Below, piece after piece: positions 52,073 to 64,000 of a stretch of 64,000 bases of DNA. The notes beneath the pieces are model-generated. The model was not told the origin of the DNA, did not search any database, and saw only the letters and a list, made by a program, of their open reading frames with translations. Both the position numbers and the translations under genes were made by a program. Origin of the DNA: Haberlea rhodopensis (taxonomy: Eukaryota; Streptophyta; Magnoliopsida; Lamiales; Gesneriaceae); NCBI GenBank assembly GCA_907163345.1, contig CAJQUN010001198.1, positions 1 through 64,000 of the forward strand, given 5' to 3'. Positions within the stretch are counted from its first letter, which is position 1, and the number at the start of each line of letters is the position of its first letter.

Positions 52073-53655
52073 CCAGACGTGTCCACGGCATAGATGAGAT
52101 AGCCCGTGTGTCCACGTTCCAATAACTGAGTCATCTTGATCGCTGAAATCAACGGAATCTTCGCACGAGAACCGTTGCCATAGAAGGTCCACTGACTGCC
52201 CAACTCAGGTCTGAACTTCACTGTCCTCTGTCGGCAATCTACCACTGCCTGATATCTGTTCAGAACATCAATACCCAAGATGCAGTCGAAGTCTGACATG
52301 CCCAATACGATCAAGTCTGCCTTCAACTCGTTGCCCTCAAAATAAATGAGGCAGTCTGCCATAAACTGATCAGCAACGACATTTCTTCGAGTGGGTGTCG
52401 AGACCAAAAGAGGCGTGGGTAAAGAAGACGTGCGCATATGGTGTCTTTCCACAAAACCCACCGATACAAAAGAGTGGGAGGCACCTGTATCGATCAAAAT
52501 AAAAGCAGGGTACGTAAATAAATGACACGTACCGGCGATCACCTCCTCTAGGGCTGCCTGGGCCTGCTCTCTGGTCAGCGCATACACCTGTCCCTGGGGC
52601 GGTCCTACTGTCTGACCTCCCGATGGTCGAGGCCCAAACTGCTGCCTCTGCTGCACTGTCCTATCATCAAACCTCGGCCTGTTGCCCTGAAACTCTGACT
52701 GTCCTCCCCGGGTGGGGCAATACCGAGCGATGTGGCCCATCTTGCCACAGATATAACATGCAGGACACTTGTTTGAAGAATGTGGCCCTCCACAATTGTT
52801 GCACCTCGGCTCTCCCGGCCTATCCCCTTGTGAAGACCCTCGATTGGCCGACCGATTCTTCTTGTTATCCTGTTTCTGACCAAAGAATTTCTTTCCACCA
52901 TATCGCGAAGATGAAGAGGCACCACGGGGTTTAAATGGCTCACCCCGGGGCCTCAAGCTGTCACTAGTCTGCCTCTGTTGCGGTACCGGTGGTGGCATAG
53001 CACTAGAATAAGCTCCCACCCCAAGCTCAGCAAGTTCCGCCCTTGTGAGAGCATCATCAAAAGAAGTTGGGTTATTGGTGATAACCCGGTCATAGAGCTC
53101 CGGTCGCAACCCCTTCATAAAGTTCCTCATCTTAGCGTGCCCATTGGTGGCAATGTGGGGAACGTACCTCAGCAACGAAGAGTACCGTGTGGCATAGTCT
53201 GCCACTGTCATGTTCCCCTGCTTCAAACTTGTAAATTCGTCTTCCTTCGTCTGTCTCGCCGCTGCGGAGAAATACCGGTTCAAAAACCTAGTCCGGAAGA
53301 GTGTCCAATCAATCACAGCACCTAGTGCTCTTAGCTCCATCACCGTGCTCCTCCACCACATGAGAGGTTTCTTTGCCAACTGAAACTCCGCCAGCCTCAG
53401 CCAAGCTGTAACAGCACAAGGAGCCGATATAAAGATCTGTTCAAGTCTTTCCAACCACTCTTCAGCCTCTTCTCCGGACTCTGTCCCCTCAAACCGGGGC
53501 GGATGATACGACAGAAATTGTGTTAGACTGATCTCACCCGGTAGCAATAGATGAACCACTGGTTCCATGCCTACAGCCGGTGGAGGTAGGGGGTTTGCCT
53601 GTCCAATACTTGCGTTCACACTACCAACATCTCCAACCTCCTCATTAGCAGCCAT
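52057..53655 (-). CDS. Gypsy gag-protease, truncated, with chimeric end
   Basis: 532 aa from the ATG at 53655. Gag core, two zinc knuckles and protease DTG motif as in 36059-34471; RT is lost. Past the duplication junction the frame continues for only a few codons into the LTR fragment and stops at 52057-52059. Against copy A I see three residue differences (Gln/His, Thr/Ala, Gly/Arg). The frame is open, with the presumed 5' LTR and primer site still attached (53853-55924), so a gag-protease transcript is possible. Expression is not shown. Confidence 0.85.
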   Translation of the reverse strand: MAANEEVGDVGSVNASIGQANPLPPPAVGMEPVVHLLLPGEISLTQFLSYHPPRFEGTESGEEAEEWLERLEQIFISAPCAVTAWLRLAEFQLAKKPLMWWRSTVMELRALGAVIDWTLFRTRFLNRYFSAAARQTKEDEFTSLKQGNMTVADYATRYSSLLRYVPHIATNGHAKMRNFMKGLRPELYDRVITNNPTSFDDALTRAELAELGVGAYSSAMPPPVPQQRQTSDSLRPRGEPFKPRGASSSSRYGGKKFFGQKQDNKKNRSANRGSSQGDRPGEPRCNNCGGPHSSNKCPACYICGKMGHIARYCPTRGGQSEFQGNRPRFDDRTVQQRQQFGPRPSGGQTVGPPQGQVYALTREQAQAALEEVIAGTCHLFTYPAFILIDTGASHSFVSVGFVERHHMRTSSLPTPLLVSTPTRRNVVADQFMADCLIYFEGNELKADLIVLGMSDFDCILGIDVLNRYQAVVDCRQRTVKFRPELGSQWTFYGNGSRAKIPLISAIKMTQLLERGHTGYLIYAVDTSGKSFK

Positions 53656-53868
53656 GCTGTAACACAAATGTTAACAACAATTCCAAATCAATATATATGT
53701 TATGCCGTTAGATAATAGGAATGAGAATAAGCACGTTAGTATAACAGGATATACATTAATATGCACCACATGCATAAACATGCTTCAAATGTAAGCACCT
53801 AGCCTATCATGCTAAGGCTACCCTTCACTCGTTCCCGGGTTCTCTAACCACTGCTCTGATACCACTAA

Positions 53869-55924
53869 TGTAAGGACCCTAATCCTTAAGTGCGGAATCA
53901 AGGCATAATAGAGCTAATATAAATGATCAGAGTGAGAAATAACGTGTTGAGTTTATGAGCTGAAGCATTACATGCCAAAAATAAGGACTACCAAAAATTG
54001 ATTAATTACATTCCCCATCAAATGAATGCTATCAACTAGTTTTACACTACTCCTAGAGTAGACACTAGGCAAAATAATCCTGTCCTTCATCTACCAAAGA
54101 TGCTCTTCAAGCTCGCTGTCTCAACCCGTCTAGCCCTCCTATCATGCCAAACGTGTACCTACAAGGACAACCCCCAAACATGAGCAATAATAATCATTCA
54201 TATTCAACACAATATGAAGATAAAGCGTAAATGCATAATCATAATAAAACACTTCCTGTTTTCCCCATGCATTTCAAACGCTTCCCGTTTGGTTGTCCCT
54301 GTACCATAACTCATGAGTATAATCAATAGATTATTTTTAATGGTCTAAACATGTCATGACATATACCAGCTCATCATTACCAAATACTGATCCCCAATCC
54401 CTAGTCTGTCCATCACAATGTATTTTAATGCCCCTCGCTTATTTACATATAGGCGGCATAGGATAACCTCGCTTCAATGGACATGCGGGACTCCCACCCC
54501 TCGCCTCTCATTGAGCGGCAAATACCCTTTCCTCGCCCTATATGATAACCACGCTCAAATGTGACATGCGGCGCTCCCACCCCTCGCTTCACATTTAGCG
54601 GAACCAAACCAAATAGCGGCAAGCATTAAAATCATCAAGGGATGACCACGACTCATGGGATGTGCACCAATAATCATATGCATCTATAAACATCATGCAT
54701 AACATGTATTTGCATCCACAATGCAATACCACATATATACTTGCATCCACAATGCATAAACAATGAGTATATAAGATACATGTACCGTTGGGGTGCCCGT
54801 ACGTCCACTACGTACCTTTCCAAAAGTGGAATTGATCTGGCTTCAGTTCCTCGGTTGCGTTGCTACATGGGATGGTTCTACACAATCACACAACCCCATA
54901 TTAGAAGCCAAATAATAGCCAAATACCAAAAATTTGACAAAATAAATCATTTCTCAAAAATCCACAGGCGGCGATCGATCGCTTCCCTCAAGCGATCGGT
55001 CGCCTCAAAATTCTCACTGCGGCGATCGGTCGCCCCAAACATGGCGATCGATCGCCATTCCTTTGATTTGGCTACTGCCTCTCGGCGATCGGTCGCCTCA
55101 TTTTAGGCGATCGATCGCCTAACCCGCTAAAAGCCTACTGTCTCTTGGCGATCGGTCGCCTCTTTTCAGGCGATCGATCGCCTCGCACAGACATGCGTTT
55201 TTCACCATTTTTGCTCCCAAAATTTCTTCCAATCCATACCAACACTTAACCAAACAAACCAACAACATCTAAACAACATAAACCACCAAAATATACTTCA
55301 AAACAAGTATAAATCCAACATATAACCAAACCCACAACAACCCAACAAAAACCCATTTTAAAACCATCCAAAATCATACTAAACTCAAACCAAACCTTAC
55401 AAAATTAACCATGAGGTATCCATACCTCTTGGGGACCTCAAATCACCCAACAATCTCCACAAAACAAGATTTTGCAAGGACTTCTCTTCTCCCCAAAGCT
55501 CAAGCTCGAAAATGAAGGAAGAAGGGTTTGTGGATTTGATTTTGGTAAAGTGTGGGTGTTGGTAAAGGTGGGGGTTATAAGGGTATAAAAGGGGATTGGG
55601 TTTAATTAAAAAAATGCAATCCACAACCCATGGTGTATAAAACACCCCAACATGATATTTTCCAAAGCATTATACCAAATGCACCAAAATATCAATTAAA
55701 CACATGATTTCTAATTAATTGCTAACCAAGGCAAATAAATCATGCTTCCAACCATAATTCCCAACATGCTCAACATGCACCCTGAAATGCTATCCCGGGT
55801 CACTCTAACATGTGACTAAGCATTTCCACATAATAATTCCAACACATAATTAATTACCACATACTTAATCATATAAACACAATTAATGCACCAAATTGCA
55901 ATTGATCATTTCGGGGATATCACA
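53869..55924 (-). repeat. Gypsy 5' LTR, copy B
   Basis: 2056 bp, uninterrupted; shows the pre-insertion form CGCTTATTTACATATAGG (around 54439) of the site where the gag-only element sits in copy A. Contains palindromes at 54967-55183 and the GTACGT hairpin (54794-54810). Followed by AATTT (55925-55929). Confidence 0.93.
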
Positions 55925-55929
55925 AATTT

Positions 55930-58900
55930 CACTGTTACACACGTTTTTTTTATTTTTTTTGATAAATTTCAATTTCGTGCGAATATTCGATTATGTGTCT
56001 TGAATACATCATTTTCTTGGTTGGAAGAAGTTTTTGAGTAATTTTCACAGCTGTTGACATTTTTTATTTTTTGACAAATTTCGACTTTTTGTGAATATTC
56101 AAGTATATGTCTTCGTAAACCAATACAATTTTGTGGAATTTTAAAACCTAGTCATGATATATAATTTTCTTTGTTGGAAGAAGGTTTTGATAAATTTTCA
56201 CAAATTCATAAGTTTTTTGATTTTTTGATAAATAGCTGTTGAATATATCATTTTCTTGGTTCGAAGAAGTTTTTGAGTAGTTTTCACAGTTAATGACGTT
56301 TTTATTTTATGATAAATTTTGATTTTATGCGAATATTCGAGTATATGTCTTCGTAAACCAATTCAATTTGTGGAGTTATACATCAAGTCTTGAGTACATT
56401 TTCTTTGTTGAATGAATGTTTTGAGAAATTTTTACAAATTACATATGTTTTTTTAATTTTTTTGATAAATTTTGATAACGAGCGAATATTCGACAATGTG
56501 TCATGGATAGATCGTTTTATTTGTTGGAAGAATTTTTGAGCAATTTTCCCCGTTACGGAAGTTTTTTTTTTTTGATAAATTTTGATTTTGTGCTAATATT
56601 TGAATATGTTTCCTGAATACATCATTTTCTTGGTTGGCAGAAGTTTTTGAGAAATTTCAGAGTTACAGACATTTTTTATTTTTTGATAAATTTTGATTTT
56701 GTGCAAATATTCGAGTATATGTGTTCGTAAACCAATTTTGGAATATAACATCTACATCATTTTCTTTGTTGGAAGAATGTTTTGGGAAATTTTTATAAAT
56801 TACATAAGTTTTTTGATTTTTTGATATATTTCGATTACGTGCGAATATTTGAATAGGTGTAATGAATACATTATTTGTTGGTTGGAAGAAGTTTGGTGAG
56901 CAATTTTCACAGTTACGGAAATTTTTTTTGATAAATTTTGATTTCATGCGAATATTTGAATACGTTTCATGAATACATCATTTCTTGGTTGGAAGAAGTG
57001 TTTGAGCAATTTTCATAGTTACGGGTGTTTTTTTAAATTTCAATTATGTACTAATATTCGAGTATGTATCTTGAATACATCATTTTCTTGGTTGGAATAA
57101 GTTTTGGAGTAATTTCAGTTACGTAAGTCTTTTATTTTCTGACAATTTTTGATTTTGTCCAAAAATATTCGGGTATGTAAACCAATTCAATTTGTTTAAA
57201 TTTAACACCAAGTCATGAGTACATCATTTTCTTGGTTGGAAGAAGGTTTTGGAAAATGTTCACAATATTCGAGCATGCGTCTTGAACACATCATTTTCAC
57301 AGTTACGGACGTTTTTTTTATTTTTCTATCAAATTCGATTTGGTCTGAATATTCGAGTATGTGTCTTGAATACATCATTTTCTTGGTTGGAAAAATGTTT
57401 TTAGCCATTTTCACAGTTACGAACGTTTTTTTATTGTTTCATAAATTTCGATTTTGTGCAAATATTAGAGTATATGTCTTCGTAAACAAATTCAATTTGT
57501 GGAATTATAACATCAAGTCATGAGTACATCATTTTCTTTGTTGAAAGAAGGTTTTGAGAAATTTTCAGAAATTAGATATGTTTTCTGATTTTTGATAAAT
57601 TTTCACAAATTAGATATGTTTTCTGATTTTTTGATAAATTTTCACAAATTAGATTTTTTTCTGATTTTTTGATAAATTTTGATTACTTGCTAATATTCTA
57701 GTATGTGCCTTTAATACATCATTTTTCATGGTTGGAAGAAGTTTTGAGAAATTTTAACAGTTACGGGCGTTTTTTTTTTTAATAAATTCGATTTCGTGCA
57801 AATATTTGTGTATATGTCTTGAATACGTCATTTTCTTGGTTGGAAGAAATTTTTTAGCCATTTTCACCGTAACAAACATTTTTTTATTTTTTGATAAATT
57901 TCGATTTTGTGCAAATATTCGAGTATAAGTCTTCGTAAACCAATTCAATTTGTGGAGTTATAACATCAAGTCTTGAGTACATTTTCTTTGTTGAACGAAG
58001 GTTTTGAGAAATTTTTACAAATTACATAAGTTTTTTGATGTTTTGATAAATTTCGATTACGTGAGAATATTCGAGTATGTGTCTTGAATATATCATTTTC
58101 TCGGTTTGAAGAAGTTTTTGAGTAATTTTCGCAGTTAAGGACGTTTTTTAATTTTTTGATAAATTTTGATTTTGTGCGAATATTCGAGTATATGTTTTCG
58201 TAAACCAATTCAATCTGTGGGATTTTAATATAAAGTGTTGAGTACATCATTTTCTTGGTTGGAAGAAGTTTTTGAGAAATTTCATAGTTGCGGAAATTTT
58301 TTTGTCTTTTGATAAATTTCAGGTTCATGCAAATATTTGAATATGTTTATGAATACAATTTTCATGGTTGGAAGAAGCTTTTGAGCAATTTTTATAGTTA
58401 CAGATGTTTTTTATTTTTTGATTTCCTGCGAATATTCGAGTTATATGTCTTCATAAACCAATTCAATTTGTGGAATTTTCACATCAAGTCATGAGTATAT
58501 CATTTTCTTGGATGGAAGAAGGTTTTGAGAAATTTTCACAAAATTCATAAGTTTTCTTATTTTTTGATAAATTTTGATTTCGTGCAAATATTCGAGTATG
58601 TCTCTTGAATATATCATTTTCTTGGTTGGAAGAAGTTTTTGAGTATTTTTCGTAGTTAATGACGTTTTTTTTATTTTTTGATAAATTTCGATTTATTGCG
58701 AATATTCGAGTATATGTCTTCGTAAACTAATTAAATTTGTGAAATTTTAACATCAATTCTTGAGTACATCAATTTCTTGGTTGGAAGAAGTTTTTGAGAA
58801 ATTTTCACAGTTACAGAAGTTTTTTTATTTTTTGATAATTTCGAGTTCGTACAAATATTTGAATATGTTTAAATATACATATTTTCCTTTGTTGGAAGAA

Positions 58901-60061
58901 GTTTTTGAGCAATTTCATAGTTACATATGTTTTTTTATTTTTCGATTCATGCGAAATTCGAGTATACGTCTCTGTAAACCAATTCAATTTGTGATATTTT
59001 AAAACCAAGTCATGAGTATATCATTTTCTCTATTGGAAGAAGGTTTTGAGAATTTTTCCCAAAATTCATAAGTTTTTTGATTTTTTGATAAATTTGGATT
59101 TCGTTGTAATATTCGAGTATGTCTGTTGAATATATCATTTTTTGGTTGGAAGAAGTTTTTGAGTAAGTTTCACAGCTAAGGACATTTTTTATTTCATGAT
59201 AAATTTCGATTTTGTGCAAATATTCGAGTATATGTCTTCGTAAACCAATTCAATTCGTGGAATTTTATCATCAAGTCTGGAGTACATTATTTACTCGGTT
59301 GGAAGATGGTTGAAAATTTTCACAAGTTACATATGTTTTTTGATTTTTTGATAAATTTTGATTACGTGCGAGTATTCGAGAATGTGTCATGAATACATCA
59401 TTTTATCTGTTGGAAGAATTTTTGAGCAATTTTCACAGTTACGGAAGTTTTTTTATTTTTTGATAAATTTCGATTTTGTGCGAATATTTGAATACGTTTC
59501 ATGAATACATCATTTAATTTGTTGGAAGAAGGTTTTGAGAAATTTTCACGAATTACATAAGTTTTTTGGTTTTTTGATAAATTTCGATTACGTGCGAATA
59601 TTTGAATATGTGTCATGAATACACATTTTTTTGGTTGGAAGAAGTTTTGTGAGCAATTTTCACAGTTACGGATGTTTTTTTATTTTCATTTTCGTACTAA
59701 TATTCGAGTATGTATCTTGAATACATCATTTTCTTGGTTTGAAGTAGTTTTTGAGTAATTTCAGTTACGAAAGTTTTTTATTTTTTGACAAATTTTGATT
59801 TTGTGCAAATATTCGGGTATGTAAACCAATTCAATTTGTGTAATTTTAACATCAAGTCATGAGTACATCATTTTCTTGGTTGGAAGAAGGTTTTGAGAAA
59901 TGTCACAATATTCGAGTATGTGTCTTGAATACATCATTTTCATAGTTGGAAGAGGTTTTGAGAAATTTTCACAGTTACGGGTGTTTTTTTTTATATGAAA
60001 TTTGATTTGTTGTGAATATTCAAGTATGTGTCTTGAATACATCATTTACTGTAAGTTTCTT
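55930..60061. repeat. AT-rich satellite array, copy B
   Basis: Matches 44409-48537 nearly base for base, including monomer order. A few indels, for example an extra GAGT near 58763. Confidence 0.92.
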
Positions 60062-60243
60062 TTAGATTTATTTCAAGATTTATGTCTGTAGTTTGTGTTG
60101 TGAACGTTCATACTGCCTAGGTGTTTGTATTTGCGTTGGTCAGCCTTGAAATCCGTTGGTCATCCTTGAAAGCTGAATAGCTGGCGTTAGGTGGTCCCGC
60201 TATAAACATTTAACCCAGTAGAAAACAGGATTGAGATAAAATT

Positions 60244-61405
60244 ATGGAAAGATTTTCAAGATCTATGTCGAGGAGATCTTTTAATGAAGCTATTAGTAGT
60301 AGTATATATAATAGTAGAAATAATAAAGAAATAATTATAAATGAAAATTTTGAAAAAAGTTTAAATAATTGGTCTATTCCTACTTCTTCTTCATCTAGTA
60401 TATATAGATCTAAAGGTAGTTTTAATTTTAATTGTGATTATGTTATTAAAACAGCTGAAGATGCTATTCCTTTATCAGAAGGATTTAGTAGCTCCAATAT
60501 TTTAAATGAAAGGTTGTTAAATCAACACCTCCAAAATTATAAATTCCTTCACTTAGGAATGGTTCAAGTTGCTTTAAAACCTGCAACTAGATTAGGTCTC
60601 AATACTTCGATTCTCTTAAGTGTTAGAGATAAAAGACACAATAAGTTTCATGATTCCTTATTAAGAATAATTGAATCTAGTTTATGTGATGGTCCCGATT
60701 CACTTTTCATGTTATCCAAATTTTACTTTGTCATTAAATGACCCAACAATTATGTATGCTTTAACACTAGATATTAAATCAGAAGGATTTGATATGATGC
60801 AAGGTGCAACAAATGTAATTCTAATTTATAGAATTCATTATAAAGTTATGAACACAACTTTCCCAAGAATTAGGAATATTCCTAATTTACCTAAAGGAGA
60901 AACAACTTTATTTTTAACAAATATTGCTAAAAGCAATATGGTTATTCCAAAAACAATCTCTTGGAATCAGGTTAAGTTACCTGAGACATGGGTTTTAGAA
61001 AAAGCTTCGGAACCAAAGAAAAAAGAAAATTCGGTTTTCGAAGAAATTCTAGAATACCCAGACGGAGATGTGGAAATAAGATTTTTAAAAGATAGAGTTA
61101 CTCGCTTAAGTATAAGTTCTTCAAATCACTTAAGCTTAGGAAGTATTTCTAATAGAAGAAATTTTGAGTTAGAACCTACAATAATAGGTCTTAAAATTAA
61201 TGATGAAGGAGTTAGTCAACCAACATATAAAGTTCGAATTCCTTCAACAATTAATCCTAACTCACCAACAGCTTCCGATATGGGTTATGATCCCGATCCA
61301 AGTGTTTATAATATAAGCGCTTTAACAAAAGATTTAGATTTTCCTTTTGACGGAGAAGTTAAAGAATCATTTTATTCTTTAGATAATTATCCCAAGCGAA
61401 AATGA
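60244..61405 (+). pseudogene. pararetrovirus movement protein with one-base insertion (copy B)
   Basis: A single extra C near 60694 (CCC against CC in copy A) shifts the frame at about residue 151, inside the movement-protein core. The two parts read 60244-60741 and, in the other frame, on to 61405. One Cys/Gly difference from copy A lies near residue 58. Confidence 0.88.
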
Positions 61406-61637
61406 TTTTTCTTAAAAGAATAAAAATCACAATTAATGTGGTTTAAAAAATATAAATATTTTTTACAAAAAGGTAGACTTCTCTCATTTTATTGAAAGAA
61501 TCTATAAACTCCAAATGAAAAAATTTCCTAATTTTGAAACTTAATTATCACCCGTAGATTCTATTTATCAAGATTTTATATCAAAGAATGGGAACGGTGA
61601 TAAGAAGCATCCTGAACAAAATCTTACAATCAAGATT

Positions 61638-62823
61638 ATGGACAAAGAAATTATGGCTTCGCCATATAAAAAGACTTCTAATGTAGAAGTTATTGCTGAA
61701 CAAAATAATTTTATCAATTTAGCCCTAAAAGCAATTGGAAAACAGCTAACTAGGGTTGAACAGAAGATTTCTAATAAAGAGATTGTTCAAGATAGTTTTA
61801 CAGAGGATAAAATTCTTTTTAAAACTAGAAATGAAAAACCTGATCTTAAAACAGGAATTAGTTCAGACATAATGGAAGAACTAGTCAAAAGATTACAAAA
61901 AGTTGGAATTAGTGAAAAGTCTACTGCTCCTTTGAAAAGAGAAGTAGAGACAGAGATAGAAAGCACTAAGAAGATAACAGTTCCTCACCTGAAGATCAAA
62001 ATAATTTTGATGAAAACATTACCGACTTAGAGACAAAGCTCTTAAAAGAACAAGAGGTTGAAAATCAACCAAGTAATCAAGTAAATAAAATTACTTCTTT
62101 CAAACAAGAACTTCCTTTAAAAAGTAACGTTCCACAGTATGGCTGAATATCAAGTTAGAACCATATTACAATATATGGCTATGTTTGCTACAACAGCTAG
62201 AATTAAGGGTACAACTGATAGAGAAATTTCCTTAACAATAACTGCTGGATTTACTGGCCAACCAAAAGGTTGGTGGGATTTCAGTCTCTCTGAAGAGGCT
62301 AGAACACAAATTATTAATTCTGTAAAAACAGAACTCAATAATAATATTCATACCCAATTCGCCAACAGAGTATATGCTCTAATTTACACCATGGCAAAAC
62401 ATTTTTTAGGAAAGACTGTTCACAACTTGAAAATACTCAAGAACAATTAATCCGTTTAAAGTGTCCGACTTTGTCACATTTTAAATGGTACAAAGCTGTT
62501 TTCTTCTCCAAAATCTTTACAAGAGAAGATTGTAATCTTAACTTCTGGAAAGAAAAATTCTTATCTGGATTACTTTATTTATTCTCCGAAAGATTAAAGG
62601 AAAGATTAAAAGGAGAAAACATGGGAAATATTCCATGGGAACAATATACTTATGGAGTTCTTACTTCATAAGTAATAAGAGAAGGAATCTCTTTCTGTAA
62701 TGAATTAAGACTTCATAAACAGATTAAAAGAGAAAAATCTTCAGGCAAAAGAGACTTAGGAGATTTTTGTGAACAAATTGGTTTCACACCTCTAAACGAA
62801 AAAATTGACGAAAACATTCTTGA
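61638..62823 (+). pseudogene. pararetrovirus capsid-like region (copy B)
   Basis: Pieces at 61638-62030, 62139-62450 and 62471-62671 correspond to copy A. After a TAA at 62669-62671 the same frame runs on to 62823, since the 2-bp deletion of copy A is absent. Still broken upstream; truncated by the LTR at 62824. Confidence 0.75.
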
Positions 62824-63611
62824 TACGACCCTCGAGATTCAATGACACACGAGAATAGTATTTCAAACTCTTGTTTTGCCAAGGACTTAAAAATCAAGCA
62901 AAAGACTCGGAATTCACAAATAAAAACGATTTATTGATCCAACACAAAACGACTCAACTAACAAAATGAACCCCTACCGGTTGTTTATCCAAGCAAGAAC
63001 CTCGGTATATGAGTCGAACCTCGACCCGTTGTCTACAATTGAGACAAGAACCTTGGTATGTAAAATCGCTCCTCGACCCATCGCTTAACACGAAGCAAGA
63101 AACAATGGTTTCAACAAGCACCTTGACCCACTACTTAGGAAAGTAGGAACCTCGATATCAACATGACGCACCTCGACCCACTACTTAGAAAAGTAGGAAC
63201 CTTGATATCAAATGACGAACGCCACAAGGAATACTCCTTGATAAGTTCCAAGAATGGGATCACTTGGATCCATGAGAGAAAACTCTCCACAAGGCAAAGA
63301 ACCACGTTTTTTTTGGATGAATGTTGTTGTATATCCATTAAAATGATTGAATACAAATATTTATAGGACTCATTGACTTTCCATGACCAAATGTGCTCAT
63401 AACAAGCTCAATACAATCTTTTTCTTAGCCCATCTAGACATAATTCGAAAATAACATTAACAACTTAAATAAAAGTCTACTAATATCTTATTGATTTCAA
63501 ACTAGCCCAATCACTAAATATGAATACAATGATGTTCCATAACATTATGTAGAATCAATGCTCTTGATTTTGGACTTGTATGTCTATTTGAAGCTCTTCA
63601 CGATTCTCACA
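62824..63611 (-). repeat. 3' LTR of a minus-strand small-family element
   Basis: 788 bp; element sense TGTGAGAATCG...GGGTCGTA. Inserted in the pararetrovirus sequence; its non-standard ...TA end matches 25201-25210. Confidence 0.82.
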
Positions 63612-63632
63612 TCATTCTCCCTTTCTTTGAAA

Positions 63633-63652
63633 AAGATTTGTCCTCAAATCTT
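63633..63652 (-). repeat. AGGA-loop hairpin beside the polypurine tract (last element)
   Basis: Element sense AAGATTTG-AGGA-CAAATCTT, as at 25673-25692. Confidence 0.88.
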
Positions 63653-64000
63653 GTTTATGCTTCACATCTTATCCTCCCAACATAAAGAATGAGAAAGTAA
63701 TAACTTGGAAGTTTAGGAACCAAATTGTAGAATAAAATTTGAGGGATCTTGCAACTTTATGACCTAGTTGGATAACAATTGAAAAGATCAAAGCTCTAGG
63801 TCCCTAATTGAAAATTTGGACGAAAATTACACAAAAAATGGAAGGAATAGTAAAAACTAGACATGAGATTATAATATGTGATAAGATTGAAAAGATATAT
63901 AATTTAGGAAATTTAGAGCCCAAAATAAGAAAAACAATCAATCAAGAATCCTATTTGAAGTTAATAAAATTTATGATAGAGATTTTTTTACTCAAAACTC
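63653..64000 (-). other. internal region of the last LTR element
   Basis: AT-rich, no coding features seen; resembles the 25440-25670 stretch of the small element on the other strand (TAAATTTTAGATTAGAT-like and CTCATTCTT words). Confidence 0.6.

Larger units (their letters stand above)
60062..62823 (+). mobile_element. endogenous pararetrovirus fragment, copy B
   Basis: Duplicate of 48538-51297 with the same ends. The movement-protein frame is broken here, while the end of the capsid-like region keeps a frame that copy A lost. Confidence 0.82.
52067..63599. repeat. tandem segmental duplication, copy B
   Basis: Direct repeat of 34477-52072 without the gag-only insertion. Shared CTCTTC at 34471-34476, 52067-52072 and 63594-63599 marks the breakpoints. 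Only scattered base changes and a few indels separate the copies (for example one base near 60694 and two near 62681). Confidence 0.92.
62824..64000 (-). mobile_element. minus-strand LTR element running off the window
   Basis: 3' LTR 62824-63611, then in element sense the polypurine tract AAAGAAAGGGAGAATGA and AGGA-loop hairpin (63633-63652), then AT-rich internal DNA similar in style to 25229-25712. The 5' end lies beyond 64000. Confidence 0.8.

Overview
This window is nuclear DNA from a flowering plant. It consists almost entirely of an AT-rich satellite with nested LTR retrotransposons and two copies of an endogenous pararetrovirus fragment. I see no host gene, rRNA, tRNA or CRISPR. The plant call rests on tRNA-iMet and tRNA-Asp primer sites next to long LTRs, a chromodomain Ty3/Gypsy pol, a Copia element with an extra downstream ORF, and a caulimovirid-type movement protein. 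The extra Copia ORF looks like proteins I associate with asterids; that is only a weak impression.

Layout. 1-591: satellite. 592-22015: a plus-strand Ty1/Copia element with a truncated 5' LTR, gag and pol broken by frameshifts and stops, an intact 839-aa extra ORF (18058-20577) and a complete 1198-bp 3' LTR. Two insertions split it: a 2003-bp solo LTR (2765-4767, target duplication CAATG) and, 78 bp further on, a minus-strand 9539-bp non-autonomous LTR element (4851-14389, target duplication CACAC) whose 2666-bp LTRs look identical. 22016-29426: satellite, interrupted by a small LTR element (24482-26470). 29427-44403: a minus-strand chromovirus-type Gypsy element (target duplication AATTT). 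Its right LTR holds a 6070-bp gag-only element (36851-42920, target duplication TTTAC). 44404-48537: satellite. 48538-51297: pararetrovirus fragment, followed by an LTR fragment. From 52067 the block Gypsy gag, LTR, satellite, pararetrovirus, LTR is repeated in direct orientation to 63599, without the gag-only insertion. The window ends inside the internal part of the last LTR element.

How the parts act together. Only a few frames look open: the Copia extra ORF, one pararetrovirus movement protein, the 5' gag-protease part of the Gypsy element (twice) and the gag of the gag-only element. The 4851-14389 element is young but codes for nothing recognisable, so it must depend on enzymes supplied elsewhere. 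Inferred order of events: satellite; Copia, Gypsy, pararetrovirus and small LTR insertions; tandem duplication with a 6-bp microhomology (CTCTTC); gag-only insertion into one copy. The non-autonomous element inside Copia is probably the most recent insertion.

The most unusual signal is non-coding. (i) Four different LTR families carry, 17-20 nt from the 3' LTR, a perfect hairpin whose loop is always AGGA in element sense while the stem covaries. (ii) The coding-free internal region of the 4851-14389 element is crowded with perfect 6-8 bp hairpins. (iii) The long LTRs carry tandem arrays of small hairpins with fixed loops and covarying stems. (iv) The same LTRs share what looks like a two-intron leader with a 61-68 nt middle exon ending AAG|GTACGT. 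All positions were read by eye; the decisive computations are named in each finding.
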